From: Rhizobiales bacterium PAR1
GTDB lineage: Bacteria > Pseudomonadota > Alphaproteobacteria > Rhizobiales > Beijerinckiaceae
Assembly (NCBI GenBank): GCA_002256205.1
Contig: NKIW01000012.1
Location: 1-64,000 of the forward strand
DNA length: 64,000 nucleotides
Reading direction: 5' to 3'
A program made the position numbers and the translations under genes. Positions 24,999-34,727 of the stretch are shown one piece after another. Each line of letters starts with the position of its first letter. The stretch's first letter is position 1. Under the pieces are notes generated by a model that saw only the letters and a list, made by a program, of their open reading frames with translations, had not been told where the DNA came from and did no database searches.

Positions 24999-27900
24999 TC
25001 AGAGCGCGAGCACATCCACCTGATCACCCAATTCCCGTACCGCGAGATCGACCACGAACCGATGGTGGGTGAAGAGGATCGGCTGAACCGTCTCGCCAAG
25101 CGTCGCCAGCGCCTTCAGGCCATGCGCGGTCCGGCCATCGTCGAACGAGGCGAAAAGGTCATCGGCGAGAAAGGGTGGCGGTTCGGCGCGGGCGGCATAG
25201 TCTTCGATATAGGCGAGGCGCAACGCGAGGAAGAGCTGATCGCGCGTGCCCTCGCTCATCGCACTGATCTCGATTTCCGCCCCATCGCCCCGATAGCCGA
25301 CGAGGTAGGGACTGTCGTTCTCGTCGAAGGATTGCCCGAGCGAGCGGTATCGCTCGCCTGTCAGGGTCGCGAAATGGATTCCGGCACGGGCCATCAGCGG
25401 CGCTTGCCGACCCTGCCGCTGCCGGGTGATAGCGGTTCCGATCATCGCAGCGCCGAGCGAGAGCACAGCCCATTCGCGCGCAGCCTCCCGCATTTCAGTC
25501 TCGGCATTGCGGCGCTGCTGAAGCGCCAACTCCGCGCCAACCGCCCCGCCCAGCGCATCCATGCGGGCGCGGACCTCTCTGGCGGCGGCAAAGACCTCCT
25601 GCCCCTCACGTTCGAGCTGCCGTGCCTCTTCTTCCAGCCGCGCGATTTCCGCATCCATGGTTTCGAGCGAGACACCGGCAAGAGCGGCGCGCAAGTCGGC
25701 CTCATCGCGCTCATCGGCAGCATTGGCGAGTTCCCGCCGGTGGTTGCGGAGTTGCCCGCCAAGTTCATCCCGCGCCGCGAGCGCGCGAGCGAGCGTGTCG
25801 AGCGCGGTGTCCGGCGCGAGGTTCAAGGGGCTCGTCAGGCTGTTGAGTCGGGCTTCGGCAGCCTCATGGCGCGCGTTGGCGGCGTGCATCGCCGCGCGCG
25901 CTTCCTCGATTTGCGCCGTCATCGCCGCACGCCGGGTCCGCGCGTCCCGCATCTCGGTCAGGCGCTGTGTGAGGTGACGGAGCACGACATCCGGCTCGCC
26001 CGCGATCTCCGGTGCGAGAGCGGCGCCCAGAGCGTGAACCGCCTGGCGGAAGGTCGCGGCATCGCGCCGGATGCCTTCGATGCGCCGCCTCAGGCCCCCA
26101 CGCTTGTCGAGCAAGGGGGGAAGCTCGCGCCAGACGACAAGACTCGCTTCCGCCTCGGTAATTGTCGCAACTTCCGCGAGACCAAGGCGCGGCAAAGCGG
26201 CGGAAAATCTGCCTCGCCAGGCATCAAGCTCCGCCTGTTTTGTCCTGGCCTCGACATCAGCAGCCTGAACCCGGCGTTCGTGGTCGACGCTCAGGGCCTC
26301 TGCCGTCCGGCTTTCCTGCCAGAGGTCGTTGAGGTGCTGGATGTCGATCTCGACGCGGGTAAAGGCCGCCACCACAGGCAGGCCGGGCATGGCGGGAAGG
26401 CCGAGGTCAGCGATGAGCGCTTCGAGAAGCGGTCGCAACGTCGCGATCTGATCGGCTTTCCGGCGTAGCAGGTCCTGCCGTGCACTGAGCACGCCGTGGC
26501 GTTCCAGCACGCCGGAAGTCGAGACCAGCCAGCTCGTCATTTCCGCAGGGGACAGTGGAGAGAGGCCAGCGGGTGCCCAGAGTGCTGCCCAATCCGAAAG
26601 GGTATCCTGCCTTTCGCGGTCAAGAGCCGCCAGCGCCCCGATATGCTCGGTTATTGCCGCCTTGAAGCGGGCCTTCTGCCGGCTCCATTCGCCGTGACTG
26701 GCGATGCGGTGCGCATCGGTGATCGCGGCATCGGCAAGGAGGTCGGCTTCGCGGCGGGCGGCTTCGAACCCGGCGGCATGTGAGGCCAGTGCCGCCCCGC
26801 CCGGTGCTTCGCTCTCTCCGAAGGCCGCGGCGCGTACGGCTTTCCAATGCGCATCCCGTTCGGATCGCGCGGCCGCAATCCGCTCCGGTGTCGGCAGGGC
26901 GCCGTCCCGCGCGAGCATTTCGAGGCGCTCGGTGAAGGTCGTTACCTCGTTTTGGGCGGTATCCCGCGCCTGCTGAACCGCACGGATGCGCTCGTCGATC
27001 TCGGCAAAACGCCGTGCGAAGGTCGCCAGCGTCTCGCGCGAGGGCAGGGGTTTTCCGGCCAGCGCTTCAAGACTGAGGATCGGGGGATGCAACCGTGCGG
27101 CGGCCTGCGCGAGCGGCGTGCTTTCACGGGTGATTTCGCCTGCGAGCCTTTCCGCCTCTTCCGCAAGGCTCAGCAATGGGGAAAGCGCCTTCAGTCGCTC
27201 CCGGAAAGGCTGGGGATCGCGCGGCATGTCGCGCGTGCTGTTCTGCTGACGACGGGTGAGCGCTTCGCGTTCGCGCTGGAGATCATCGAGACGCGCCGCC
27301 TGCGCCAGTTCGAGCTTTCGCCCAGTTGCGACCAACTCGCCAAGGTGCGCGAGCGCAGCATCGTCCGGCTGGCGGGCGAGCAGTGTGTCGACATCTGCGA
27401 GGCCAAGCCGCACGGCGAGAGCCTGCAATGCACGCGTGACTTCATCCTCGTCCCGCTCCAGCGCAGGGAGGTCGTCGGCACCCTTCCGGTATTCGCCTAG
27501 AGCAACCTGAAGACGGCCGATTTCTTCCGCCTGATCGAGCGTTGCCGGATCGAAAGCAATACCGGCCAAGGCCTGAACCAGCGTCACCTCGCGCGCTGTG
27601 GCCTCCGCTTTCGCGGTCTCGGCATTCCCAAGGGTTGCGAGGGCCTCGATCAGCATCGCGCCAAGGCCTTCCGGGGCGGAAGGCAACGCGCCGAGAGACG
27701 CCAATTCCTCCCCAACAGCGTCGATCTTGCGCAGGATCGGGGCGGCGCGGCGAAGCCTGTCCAGCGTGCCGCGCTCAAGGGAAATGGCCGTGCGCCGCTC
27801 GGTGATCGTCTTGCCACGCGCATCCTGCTCGGCGAGGCTGTCTTGCAGCGCTTTCAGACTGCCGGCGCGGGTCTCATGCTCCCGAAGCGATTTTCGGGCG

Positions 27901-28469
27901 GCTTCAAAACGCTCCAGCGCCTGATAGAAGGCGCGGTCCTTTGAGGCGCGAGCGGCAAAAATCCCATCCGCCTCGTGCTCCAGCGTCGCCTTGATCTCGC
28001 TGATCCCGCGCAGGCCGGAGGCGGCCGAGAACAGCGCCGCGCCCAGTTCGCCATCGCTCTTGCGGAGTTCCTCGGCGCTTTCCCGCAGCGTTTTCGCATT
28101 AAGCCCGAAGGCACGGCGGAAGACATCGCGGGAGATGCCGCCGAGAAAGGGGGCCAGAACATCATCCGCAAGGGCGACGCCTGCTGGATCGCTCAGCAAC
28201 GGCTTGAGTTTGCGCCGGATGAAGGCGAGTTCGTTGCCCCGCCCGTCCCGGATCGTCGCGCCGAGGCGCATTTCCTTGCCGGGCCGCAGGAAATCATTTG
28301 CCGAACTCGGTTTGATGCCAATCAAAAGGTCGGTCACCGCATCGAGCGACGAACTTTTCCCGGCCTCGTTCGGGCCAAACACAACGTGCAGCTTCGCATC
28401 AGGCCGAAAGATGAGCCTCTTGCCGGTAAAAGGGCCGTAGCGTTCGAGATCGAGCGTCAGAAGGCGCAT
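24999..28469 (-). CDS. yhaN: YhaN-like AAA ATPase, SbcC/Rad50-related
   Basis: A 1156-aa protein. Walker A is FGPNEAGKSS (31-40); the C-terminal part has the ABC-type signature SEGTRDQLFLALRLA and Walker B in FLADDLFASFDDGR, then the His switch (ILFTHH). Between them are about 900 residues of long coiled coil, the SMC/Rad50 plan. The short motif order and pairing with a YhaO nuclease place it in the YhaN family, thought to process broken DNA ends with YhaO. It is 3 bases downstream of yhaO in the same direction. Members of this superfamily also occur in phage defence, but nothing else here suggests that. Confidence 0.88.
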   Translation of the reverse strand: MRLLTLDLERYGPFTGKRLIFRPDAKLHVVFGPNEAGKSSSLDAVTDLLIGIKPSSANDFLRPGKEMRLGATIRDGRGNELAFIRRKLKPLLSDPAGVALADDVLAPFLGGISRDVFRRAFGLNAKTLRESAEELRKSDGELGAALFSAASGLRGISEIKATLEHEADGIFAARASKDRAFYQALERFEAARKSLREHETRAGSLKALQDSLAEQDARGKTITERRTAISLERGTLDRLRRAAPILRKIDAVGEELASLGALPSAPEGLGAMLIEALATLGNAETAKAEATAREVTLVQALAGIAFDPATLDQAEEIGRLQVALGEYRKGADDLPALERDEDEVTRALQALAVRLGLADVDTLLARQPDDAALAHLGELVATGRKLELAQAARLDDLQREREALTRRQQNSTRDMPRDPQPFRERLKALSPLLSLAEEAERLAGEITRESTPLAQAAARLHPPILSLEALAGKPLPSRETLATFARRFAEIDERIRAVQQARDTAQNEVTTFTERLEMLARDGALPTPERIAAARSERDAHWKAVRAAAFGESEAPGGAALASHAAGFEAARREADLLADAAITDAHRIASHGEWSRQKARFKAAITEHIGALAALDRERQDTLSDWAALWAPAGLSPLSPAEMTSWLVSTSGVLERHGVLSARQDLLRRKADQIATLRPLLEALIADLGLPAMPGLPVVAAFTRVEIDIQHLNDLWQESRTAEALSVDHERRVQAADVEARTKQAELDAWRGRFSAALPRLGLAEVATITEAEASLVVWRELPPLLDKRGGLRRRIEGIRRDAATFRQAVHALGAALAPEIAGEPDVVLRHLTQRLTEMRDARTRRAAMTAQIEEARAAMHAANARHEAAEARLNSLTSPLNLAPDTALDTLARALAARDELGGQLRNHRRELANAADERDEADLRAALAGVSLETMDAEIARLEEEARQLEREGQEVFAAAREVRARMDALGGAVGAELALQQRRNAETEMREAAREWAVLSLGAAMIGTAITRQRQGRQAPLMARAGIHFATLTGERYRSLGQSFDENDSPYLVGYRGDGAEIEISAMSEGTRDQLFLALRLAYIEDYAARAEPPPFLADDLFASFDDGRTAHGLKALATLGETVQPILFTHHRFVVDLAVRELGDQVDVLAL

Positions 28470-28472
28470 GGC

Positions 28473-29711
28473 TCAGCTCGCTCCGCCGAGGGCGCGCGCC
28501 GTCGCAAGAACCCGCGCATCGGCCAGCAGCGCATCGAGATCCTCGAGCCCATCATCGCTCCGATTTATCGGCATTTTGCTCCGCACCAGCGCGACGAGTT
28601 CCGCCGCCTTCGCGCGCATTTCCTCATCCTGTTCGAGGCCGGAAAGCAGGGTGACTGGATCAAGCCCACCAAGATCCGCGAGCCCGCCTGGCAAGGCGCG
28701 TGGTTCGGTCGTAGCGATTTTCAGAGCTTCGAGCCAGGCATCGTCATGGATGTGATTGGCGTAGGCCTGAACCTCATCGCTCAGCGTTGCCCGCCGCGCC
28801 TTCAGCCGTCCGTGAAGTGTGCTCTCACCGGTGAGTGTCACGCGGAGTGCGGTCAGGCGTCCTCGTGCCTCGGAAAGCGGGGCCTGCAAGGCCTCCCGGA
28901 GGATTGTCAGCAACGCCGCCTCATCGGGGGCATCGGGGATCGGCACAGTCACATGCAGCCAGCGCGCCTTGTCGACGATGAGCGGACGAACCTCGCTCAC
29001 CCGGCCGTCAATGACATCGACCAGCATCGCACCCTTGGGGCCGCATTCCCGGACGCTTCGGCCCTGAAGGTTGCCGGAATAAACAATCCACGGCTCGCGC
29101 CGCAGAACCGCCTGCTCATGGATATGGCCGAGCGCCCAGTAATCGTAACCGCTGTTGACAAGGTCGGCGATGGAGCAAGGCGCATAGACGGCGTGGGCGG
29201 CGTTACCTTCGAGTGAGGTATGCAGCATCCCGATGTTGAACCAGCCCGGCACCGGGGCTGGGTAAGTGAGAGCATAATTCTCCGTGGCCGCCCGTTCGGG
29301 AAAGCTCCGGCCATGGATCGCGACCTTGAGCGGTTCAAGCCGCTCGGTCGTGGCGCGCCGCGTGCCGAACTCGATCAAGCCATCCGGCAGCGTGACAGCT
29401 TTGGTGATTTCGCTCTCGGCGTCGTGGTTGCCCTTGATCAGGAACAGCGGAATGCCGGCACGCGTGAGCCGCGAGACCTCGCGGTTGAAGAACAGCCCGA
29501 TCGCGGTGTCCTTCCAGTCGCCGTCGTAGATATCGCCAGCGATGAGAACAAACGCGACTTTCTGGTCAATGGCCTGCTTGACGAGATCCGAAAATGCCTC
29601 CCGGCTCGCGGCTGCGAACCGGCGCGCAACGCTTTCGTCCTTCATCGCAAGCCCGGTCAGTGGACTTCCGAGATGAAGATCGGCGGCGTGAAGGAAGGTG
29701 AAACGCGTCAT
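28473..29711 (-). CDS. yhaO: YhaO-like DNA exonuclease, SbcD/Mre11-related
   Basis: A 412-aa calcineurin-like phosphoesterase. The metal-binding motifs are in order: DLHLGSPL (about 11-18), GDIYDGD (about 60), GNHDAE (about 94), HTSLEGN and GHIHEQ (about 200). A C-terminal capping domain follows, as in Mre11/SbcD. It acts with the YhaN ATPase on DNA ends. GGAAT before the ATG at 29711 is a fair ribosome site. The gene is first in the yhaO-yhaN pair and divergent from the HD-GYP gene; the 200-base gap 29712-29911 must hold both promoters, but I see no clear -10/-35 pair. Confidence 0.88.
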   Translation of the reverse strand: MTRFTFLHAADLHLGSPLTGLAMKDESVARRFAAASREAFSDLVKQAIDQKVAFVLIAGDIYDGDWKDTAIGLFFNREVSRLTRAGIPLFLIKGNHDAESEITKAVTLPDGLIEFGTRRATTERLEPLKVAIHGRSFPERAATENYALTYPAPVPGWFNIGMLHTSLEGNAAHAVYAPCSIADLVNSGYDYWALGHIHEQAVLRREPWIVYSGNLQGRSVRECGPKGAMLVDVIDGRVSEVRPLIVDKARWLHVTVPIPDAPDEAALLTILREALQAPLSEARGRLTALRVTLTGESTLHGRLKARRATLSDEVQAYANHIHDDAWLEALKIATTEPRALPGGLADLGGLDPVTLLSGLEQDEEMRAKAAELVALVRSKMPINRSDDGLEDLDALLADARVLATARALGGAS

Positions 29712-29911
29712 GCAAATTCCGGTCTGAGCCGACGGAGCGTGCTCAACGCGCTACAATGGGTAAGCCATGAGGGGAACGCAAGGTCGAGATGGCCTCTGCT
29801 TGGCGCCTCTTTGTGGGCCTGCGCGCCGCGCGTTAACTTTATAGCCTTGAGTTGCCAGCATATTCGGCAGACTTGGGCGTGCGATTGCGGCCCGGACCGA
29901 CAGGAATGAAG

Positions 29912-31426
29912 ATGTTCTCCACGCTGCGCAAGCGCTCCATCGCCTTGGAAGTGATGCTGGTTTTTCTGGTCATTCTGGGAATGACGATCGCCGCAGGCTA
30001 TCTTCTCAGAAACGTGACGCGCCATCTTGTGGACGATGCCCGCGATGCGGTCTGGGAAACCTCGGTGCCCTCATCGTTTGTTTTCCGGATGATGGATGAG
30101 CAGTGGATGATCCATCAGACCATCGCCTCGGCCCTTGTCCGAGGAACCGCGATCAATGCCCTCAAGGCGGAGATCGGCAAACGCGAGCAGGAGACCGACA
30201 AGCGCTGGAACGAGCTTCTTGGCTGGTCCCTCTATTTCCCGCCGGCGCCCAAGGCCGCCATCGAGCGCACCACCGTCAAGCTCAACGCCTTCCGCGCGAG
30301 CTATCGCCAGACCCTGGCGATGCTGGAGCTGGGCAATGCTGTCGGCGCGCGGGCAAACAGCCAATCCGCTGAGGCGGATGCCGTGCTCATGTTGGCCGGG
30401 GGTGTCTCGGGGCTCCTGCAGACCATGGGCGAGCGCATCGATATCATGCAGCAGCGGATGGAAAATACCGCCGAGCGGGGCGTGACCCAGTTCATCTGGA
30501 TCGCCCTCACCATCGGCGCGCTGCTGCTCCTGAGCTATGGCGTGATCCATTTCCGCATCATCCGCCCGATCCTGAGTCTGAACGGCACCATGGAAGCGCT
30601 CGCGGCGGGCGATCTTGCTGTTCCGGTCCAGCCTGTGGTGCGCGATGACGAGATCGGTCGTATGGTCAAAACCGTTGGCGTCTTCAAGGAAGGGCTTCTC
30701 AAGATCAATCGCCTGTTCAACGCGCTTGAACAGTCGCAGGAAGCCAACACCCGGACCAACGAGGCGATGATGCGCGCCCTGATCGGTCTTGCCGGCGCGC
30801 GGGACAACGAAACCGGAGCACATCTTGATCGTACGCAGCTCTATGTTTCCATTCTCTGCGAGACGCTGGCCGCTGATCCGGAATTCGCGCAGGAGCTTGG
30901 TGCCGAGGCCGTGCAGCATCTCGTTGCGGCCGCGCCGCTTCACGATATCGGCAAGGTCGCGATCCCGGATCATATCCTGCACAAACCCGGCCGCCTGACT
31001 GATGATGAATTCGCGATCATGAAAACGCATGTTGTCGAAGGCCTGAGCGTCATCGACAAGGTCATCCGCGATGTCGGCGTCACGCCCTATCTCAAGGCCA
31101 CGCGCGACGTCATCGCCGGGCATCACGAACGCTATGATGGCAAGGGCTATCCCTATCAGGTCGCAGGACGGGATATCCCGCTCGGCGGCAGGATTATGGC
31201 GCTGGCCGATGTCTATGATGCGCTCCGCAGCGCCCGCGTCTACAAGGCGGCGATGTCGCACGAGCAGGCCCGACAGATCCTGATCGAAGGCTCGGCAACG
31301 CACTTTGACCCCAAGGTCGTCGCGGCCTTCCTTCAGGCCGAAAGCCGGTTCCGGCAGATCGCCGACACCATGGGCGATCAAGCACAGGCCGAACCCCCCG
31401 TGGAAATCTCGCTCAAGAGCGCCTAG
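29912..31426 (+). CDS. Membrane HD-GYP domain c-di-GMP phosphodiesterase with HAMP
   Basis: A 504-aa protein. Helix 1 (about 10-32), a helical periplasmic sensor region (33-192), helix 2 (193-213), HAMP (about 214-268), a short linker and an HD-GYP domain (about 285-480). The catalytic motifs are complete: His344-Asp345 (HDIGK) and HHERYDGKGYP at 404-414, so hydrolysis of c-di-GMP is expected. The ATG at 29912 has AGGA 6 bases before it, better than the ATG at 29906 (no spacing) or 29852. A DUF1566 protein gene follows 5 bases downstream, suggesting a shared transcript. Confidence 0.9.
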   Translation: MFSTLRKRSIALEVMLVFLVILGMTIAAGYLLRNVTRHLVDDARDAVWETSVPSSFVFRMMDEQWMIHQTIASALVRGTAINALKAEIGKREQETDKRWNELLGWSLYFPPAPKAAIERTTVKLNAFRASYRQTLAMLELGNAVGARANSQSAEADAVLMLAGGVSGLLQTMGERIDIMQQRMENTAERGVTQFIWIALTIGALLLLSYGVIHFRIIRPILSLNGTMEALAAGDLAVPVQPVVRDDEIGRMVKTVGVFKEGLLKINRLFNALEQSQEANTRTNEAMMRALIGLAGARDNETGAHLDRTQLYVSILCETLAADPEFAQELGAEAVQHLVAAAPLHDIGKVAIPDHILHKPGRLTDDEFAIMKTHVVEGLSVIDKVIRDVGVTPYLKATRDVIAGHHERYDGKGYPYQVAGRDIPLGGRIMALADVYDALRSARVYKAAMSHEQARQILIEGSATHFDPKVVAAFLQAESRFRQIADTMGDQAQAEPPVEISLKSA

Positions 31427-31431
31427 GCTTC

Positions 31432-31944
31432 ATGAGGTATCTGATCGCTTTTGTCGTCATGGCGCTGTTGTCGGTGATAACGGCGCTTCCGTCTTTCGCC
31501 CTCTGTTATGATCGCGATGACAACGGGCGACAGACGCGCTTTCAGCTCGCGGAGGGTGAGGCAACCGACCGGCGGACCGGGCTTGTCTGGCAACGCTGTT
31601 CAGCAGGGCGGCGGTGGGACGCAAAGCTGGGCTGCGCCGGCGAGGTGCAGCGTTTCACTCTCGATGACGCCCAGAGCTTCGCCACCGCGCAAGGCAATGG
31701 CTGGCGCGTGCCGAACGGTGCGGAGCTTCAGAGCCTTGTGGATAGAACCTGCAGCGAGCCGGTGGTGGATGCCGAGGTCTTCCCGGATATCCGCCCCAAC
31801 GAAGAAGGACTCGCCAAATTCTGGACGACGAGCCCCGTCGGGATGCTCGACCTCTATTACAACTTTGATTTCCTGACAGGGGCTGCCGACGGCAATTCGC
31901 GCGGCATTGCGCTCAATCTGCGGCTGGTTCGCTCCGCGCGCTGA
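31432..31944 (+). CDS. Secreted DUF1566 (Lcl-like) domain protein
   Basis: A 170-aa protein with a signal peptide (about 1-24) followed by the DUF1566 pattern: TDRRTGLVWQRCSAG, FTLDDAQSFATAQGNGWRVPNGAELQSLVD and FWTTSPVG. Lcl, a Legionella collagen-like adhesin, carries this C-terminal domain, which binds glycans; many short proteins with the domain are uncharacterised. Five cysteines are present and may form disulfides. It follows the HD-GYP gene by 5 bases and may act in adhesion or as an extracytoplasmic partner of that regulator. That role is inference. Confidence 0.75.
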   Translation: MRYLIAFVVMALLSVITALPSFALCYDRDDNGRQTRFQLAEGEATDRRTGLVWQRCSAGRRWDAKLGCAGEVQRFTLDDAQSFATAQGNGWRVPNGAELQSLVDRTCSEPVVDAEVFPDIRPNEEGLAKFWTTSPVGMLDLYYNFDFLTGAADGNSRGIALNLRLVRSAR

Positions 31945-32051
31945 ATGCGCTAGAACAAAAGTCTGTGACACCTTCGACGTTATAGCTGGATCGGCGTTCA
32001 TGATGATGGACCTACCGTTCCGGAGCGGCCTTTGGCCGGGAGAAGTGCACC

Positions 32052-34604
32052 ATGAGCGATACCCAACACGTCAAGGATGACTTCTGGCGCGAAAGCGTCA
32101 AGGTTCTGGCTGAAAGGCTGGCTTCCACACCGGAAGGGCTGAGCGCAGGCGAGGCGGATGCCCGGCTCACCCGGTTTGGGCCCAATGTGCTGGCACCGAA
32201 GAAGGGCTCCGGCCTTCTGCGCAAGCTTACGCATCGCGCCACCGAGCCTCTGGTACTGATCCTCGTCGCGGCGGCGCTGGTTTCGGGCCTCGCGGGCGAT
32301 ATCGTCGGGCTCTGGATGATCCTCGGTATTCTCCTTGTCTCGATCACGCTCGATGTTGTGCAGGAATATCACGCCGAGCGCGCCGCCGATGCACTCAAGC
32401 AATCCGTCGCGCTCGCCTGCGATGTGATCCGCGATGGCAAGGTCGCCTCGATCCCCACCGAAGCGGTCGTGCCTGGCGATGTGGTCTCGCTGAGTGCTGG
32501 CGATCTCGTCCCGGCGGATGGCGTGGTGCTGAGCGCCACCGCGCTCCACGCCAATCAGGCCGCGCTGACGGGTGAAGCTTACCCGGCTGACAAGGAGCCG
32601 ACGCCAGCCCAGACCGACGATATGGCTGAGGCGACCAATGCGCTTTTCATGGGGTCATCCATCGTCTCCGGCTCGGGGAAAATGCTGGTGGTTGCAACAG
32701 GCGCTGCGACCCGCTTCGGCGCATTGGCAGAATCGATGGCGGGCAATGAAGCCCCAACCGCTTTCGAGCGCGATATGCGCCGGTTCGGGCTGCTGATCGT
32801 CCGTCTCACCGGCGTGCTGGTGGTTTTTGTTTTGGCGGTGCATCTCGCGTTTTCGCGCCCGGCGATGGAATCCGTGCTCTTCGCGCTGGCGCTGGCCGTA
32901 GGGCTGACGCCCTCGCTGCTGCCCATGATCATGACTGTTTCGCTCTCACGCGGTGCGCGGCGGCTCGCCGCCGGCGGTGTGATCGTCAAGAAGCTGACAG
33001 CGCTCCACAATCTCGGCTCGATGGATGTGCTTTGCACCGACAAGACCGGCACGCTCACCGAATCCCGGATCGCGCTCACCGCGCATATCCGGGCGGACGG
33101 CGCGGATGACGAGGCGGTGTTCAATCTGGCTTGGCTCAACAGCCACTTCGAGACGGGGCTGAAATCCCCGCTCGATGAAGCCATTCTCGCGCATGGCGCG
33201 CCGGCTGACAGCGCGGAATGGACCAAACTCGACGAGGTTCCCTTCGATTTCGAGCGTCGCCGCGTCTCGGTGCTGCTGGCACGGGCGGACAAAACGCGAC
33301 TGATCGTCAAGGGCGCGCCGGAGGATATTCTCGCCCATTGCAGCGGGATCGAAGGGCGCGATAGTGCCTGTCTGCCGCTCGATGCGGCTGCCCGCGCGCG
33401 CTTGATGGCGTTGCACGATGGCTATGCCTCGGAGGGACAGCGCCTGCTGGCGATCGCGATCCGCGAGATGCCGGCAGATACAAAAACCTGCACCATCGCC
33501 GACGAATGCGACCTCACTTTTGTTGGCTTTGCGGTATTTCTCGATCCGCCCAAGGCTTCGGCGGCGGCAACGCTCGATGCACTCAAAAAGGCCGGCGTCG
33601 CGGTCAAGATCATCTCCGGCGACAATGAACTTGTCGTCGCCCATGTCGCGCGTGCCCTCGGCCTCGATGCCGGCGCGGTGATGACCGGGCGGGAGATTGC
33701 CGCGCTCGATGCCCCAGCACTCAAGGTGCGCGTTGCGCGGACCACGCTGTTTGCCCGCGTCGATCCGGTGCAGAAGCGCCGCGTGATCCTTGCATTGCAG
33801 GCGCGTGGGCATGTCGTCGGCTACATGGGCGATGGCATCAACGATGCTCCCTCGCTGAAAGCTGCGGACGTCGGCATCTCGGTCGAGAGCGCGGTAGATG
33901 TCGCCCGCGAGGCTGCCGACCTCATCCTCACAAAGCCCGATCTTGGTCTCGTCGCGACCGGCGCGATGGAGGGGCGGCGCACCTTCGCCAACATCATGAA
34001 ATACATCCGCATGGGCACGAGTTCCAATTTCGGGAACATGGTGTCGATGGCGGCTTCCTCGTTGTTCTTGCCCTTCCTGCCGATGCTGCCGGTGCAGATC
34101 CTGTTCAACAACCTGCTTTACGATGTCTCGGAGACTGGGATTCCGCTCGATACGGTCGAGCCCGGAGAACTCGATCACCCGCAACTCTGGGATATGAAGG
34201 CGCTCTATCGCTTCACCTTCGCAATGGGGCTTTTGAGTTCCGTCTTCGACATCGCGACCTTCTTGGTGCTGTTTCTGGCGTTCAAGGCGACGCCGGAACT
34301 CTTCCGCACGGCATGGTTTGCTGAATCCATGGCGACGCAGATTCTGGTGATTTTCGTGATCCGGACCCGCATGCCGGTCTGGCGCGCGCGTCCGCATCCC
34401 GCGCTGGTGATCTCCTCCCTCGCAGCGCTGGCGATGGCACTGATCACGCCGTTCACCCCGCTGGGTTCCGCGCTCGGGTTTGTGCCGATCCCGGCCCAGC
34501 TCGGCTGGGTGCTCGTGGCAATCGTCGCGACGTACCTTGTTCTGGCGGAAGGCGTGAAACGTTGGGCAATCCCCGCGAAGCTGCGCCCGGTGCGGCGGCG
34601 ATAG
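32052..34604 (+). CDS. P-type cation-translocating ATPase, MgtA-related (type 3B)
   Basis: An 850-aa pump. The phosphorylated Asp330 lies in CTDKTGTLTES, the actuator TGE is at 173-175, and the hinge motif is GDGINDAPSLK. The sequence MDVLCTDKTGTLT and NNLLYDVSE follow the MgtA pattern. In helix 4 MgtA has a Glu in TPEMLPMI; here the segment reads TPSLLPMI (Ser288). The other helices look intact. GGGAGAAG precedes the ATG. The upstream 107 bases are too short for a known magnesium leader. Magnesium is the default substrate prediction, but the helix-4 change makes it uncertain. Confidence 0.85.
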   Translation: MSDTQHVKDDFWRESVKVLAERLASTPEGLSAGEADARLTRFGPNVLAPKKGSGLLRKLTHRATEPLVLILVAAALVSGLAGDIVGLWMILGILLVSITLDVVQEYHAERAADALKQSVALACDVIRDGKVASIPTEAVVPGDVVSLSAGDLVPADGVVLSATALHANQAALTGEAYPADKEPTPAQTDDMAEATNALFMGSSIVSGSGKMLVVATGAATRFGALAESMAGNEAPTAFERDMRRFGLLIVRLTGVLVVFVLAVHLAFSRPAMESVLFALALAVGLTPSLLPMIMTVSLSRGARRLAAGGVIVKKLTALHNLGSMDVLCTDKTGTLTESRIALTAHIRADGADDEAVFNLAWLNSHFETGLKSPLDEAILAHGAPADSAEWTKLDEVPFDFERRRVSVLLARADKTRLIVKGAPEDILAHCSGIEGRDSACLPLDAAARARLMALHDGYASEGQRLLAIAIREMPADTKTCTIADECDLTFVGFAVFLDPPKASAAATLDALKKAGVAVKIISGDNELVVAHVARALGLDAGAVMTGREIAALDAPALKVRVARTTLFARVDPVQKRRVILALQARGHVVGYMGDGINDAPSLKAADVGISVESAVDVAREAADLILTKPDLGLVATGAMEGRRTFANIMKYIRMGTSSNFGNMVSMAASSLFLPFLPMLPVQILFNNLLYDVSETGIPLDTVEPGELDHPQLWDMKALYRFTFAMGLLSSVFDIATFLVLFLAFKATPELFRTAWFAESMATQILVIFVIRTRMPVWRARPHPALVISSLAALAMALITPFTPLGSALGFVPIPAQLGWVLVAIVATYLVLAEGVKRWAIPAKLRPVRRR

Positions 34605-34727
34605 ACCGGCTGTTCGTGTGAGGGCCTCTATCTCGGCGCGTCACAGGTTGACGAGCGCGCCCTCTGCCGTGCACAGCATGTTTTCTGCCTGCAAAACAAG
34701 GACCACCCCGCCTGGGTGGCTGAAACC

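Noticed and set aside
31945-32051. Magnesium riboswitch or leader before the P-type ATPase gene
   Set aside because: Only 107 bases with no strong stem set or leader peptide.
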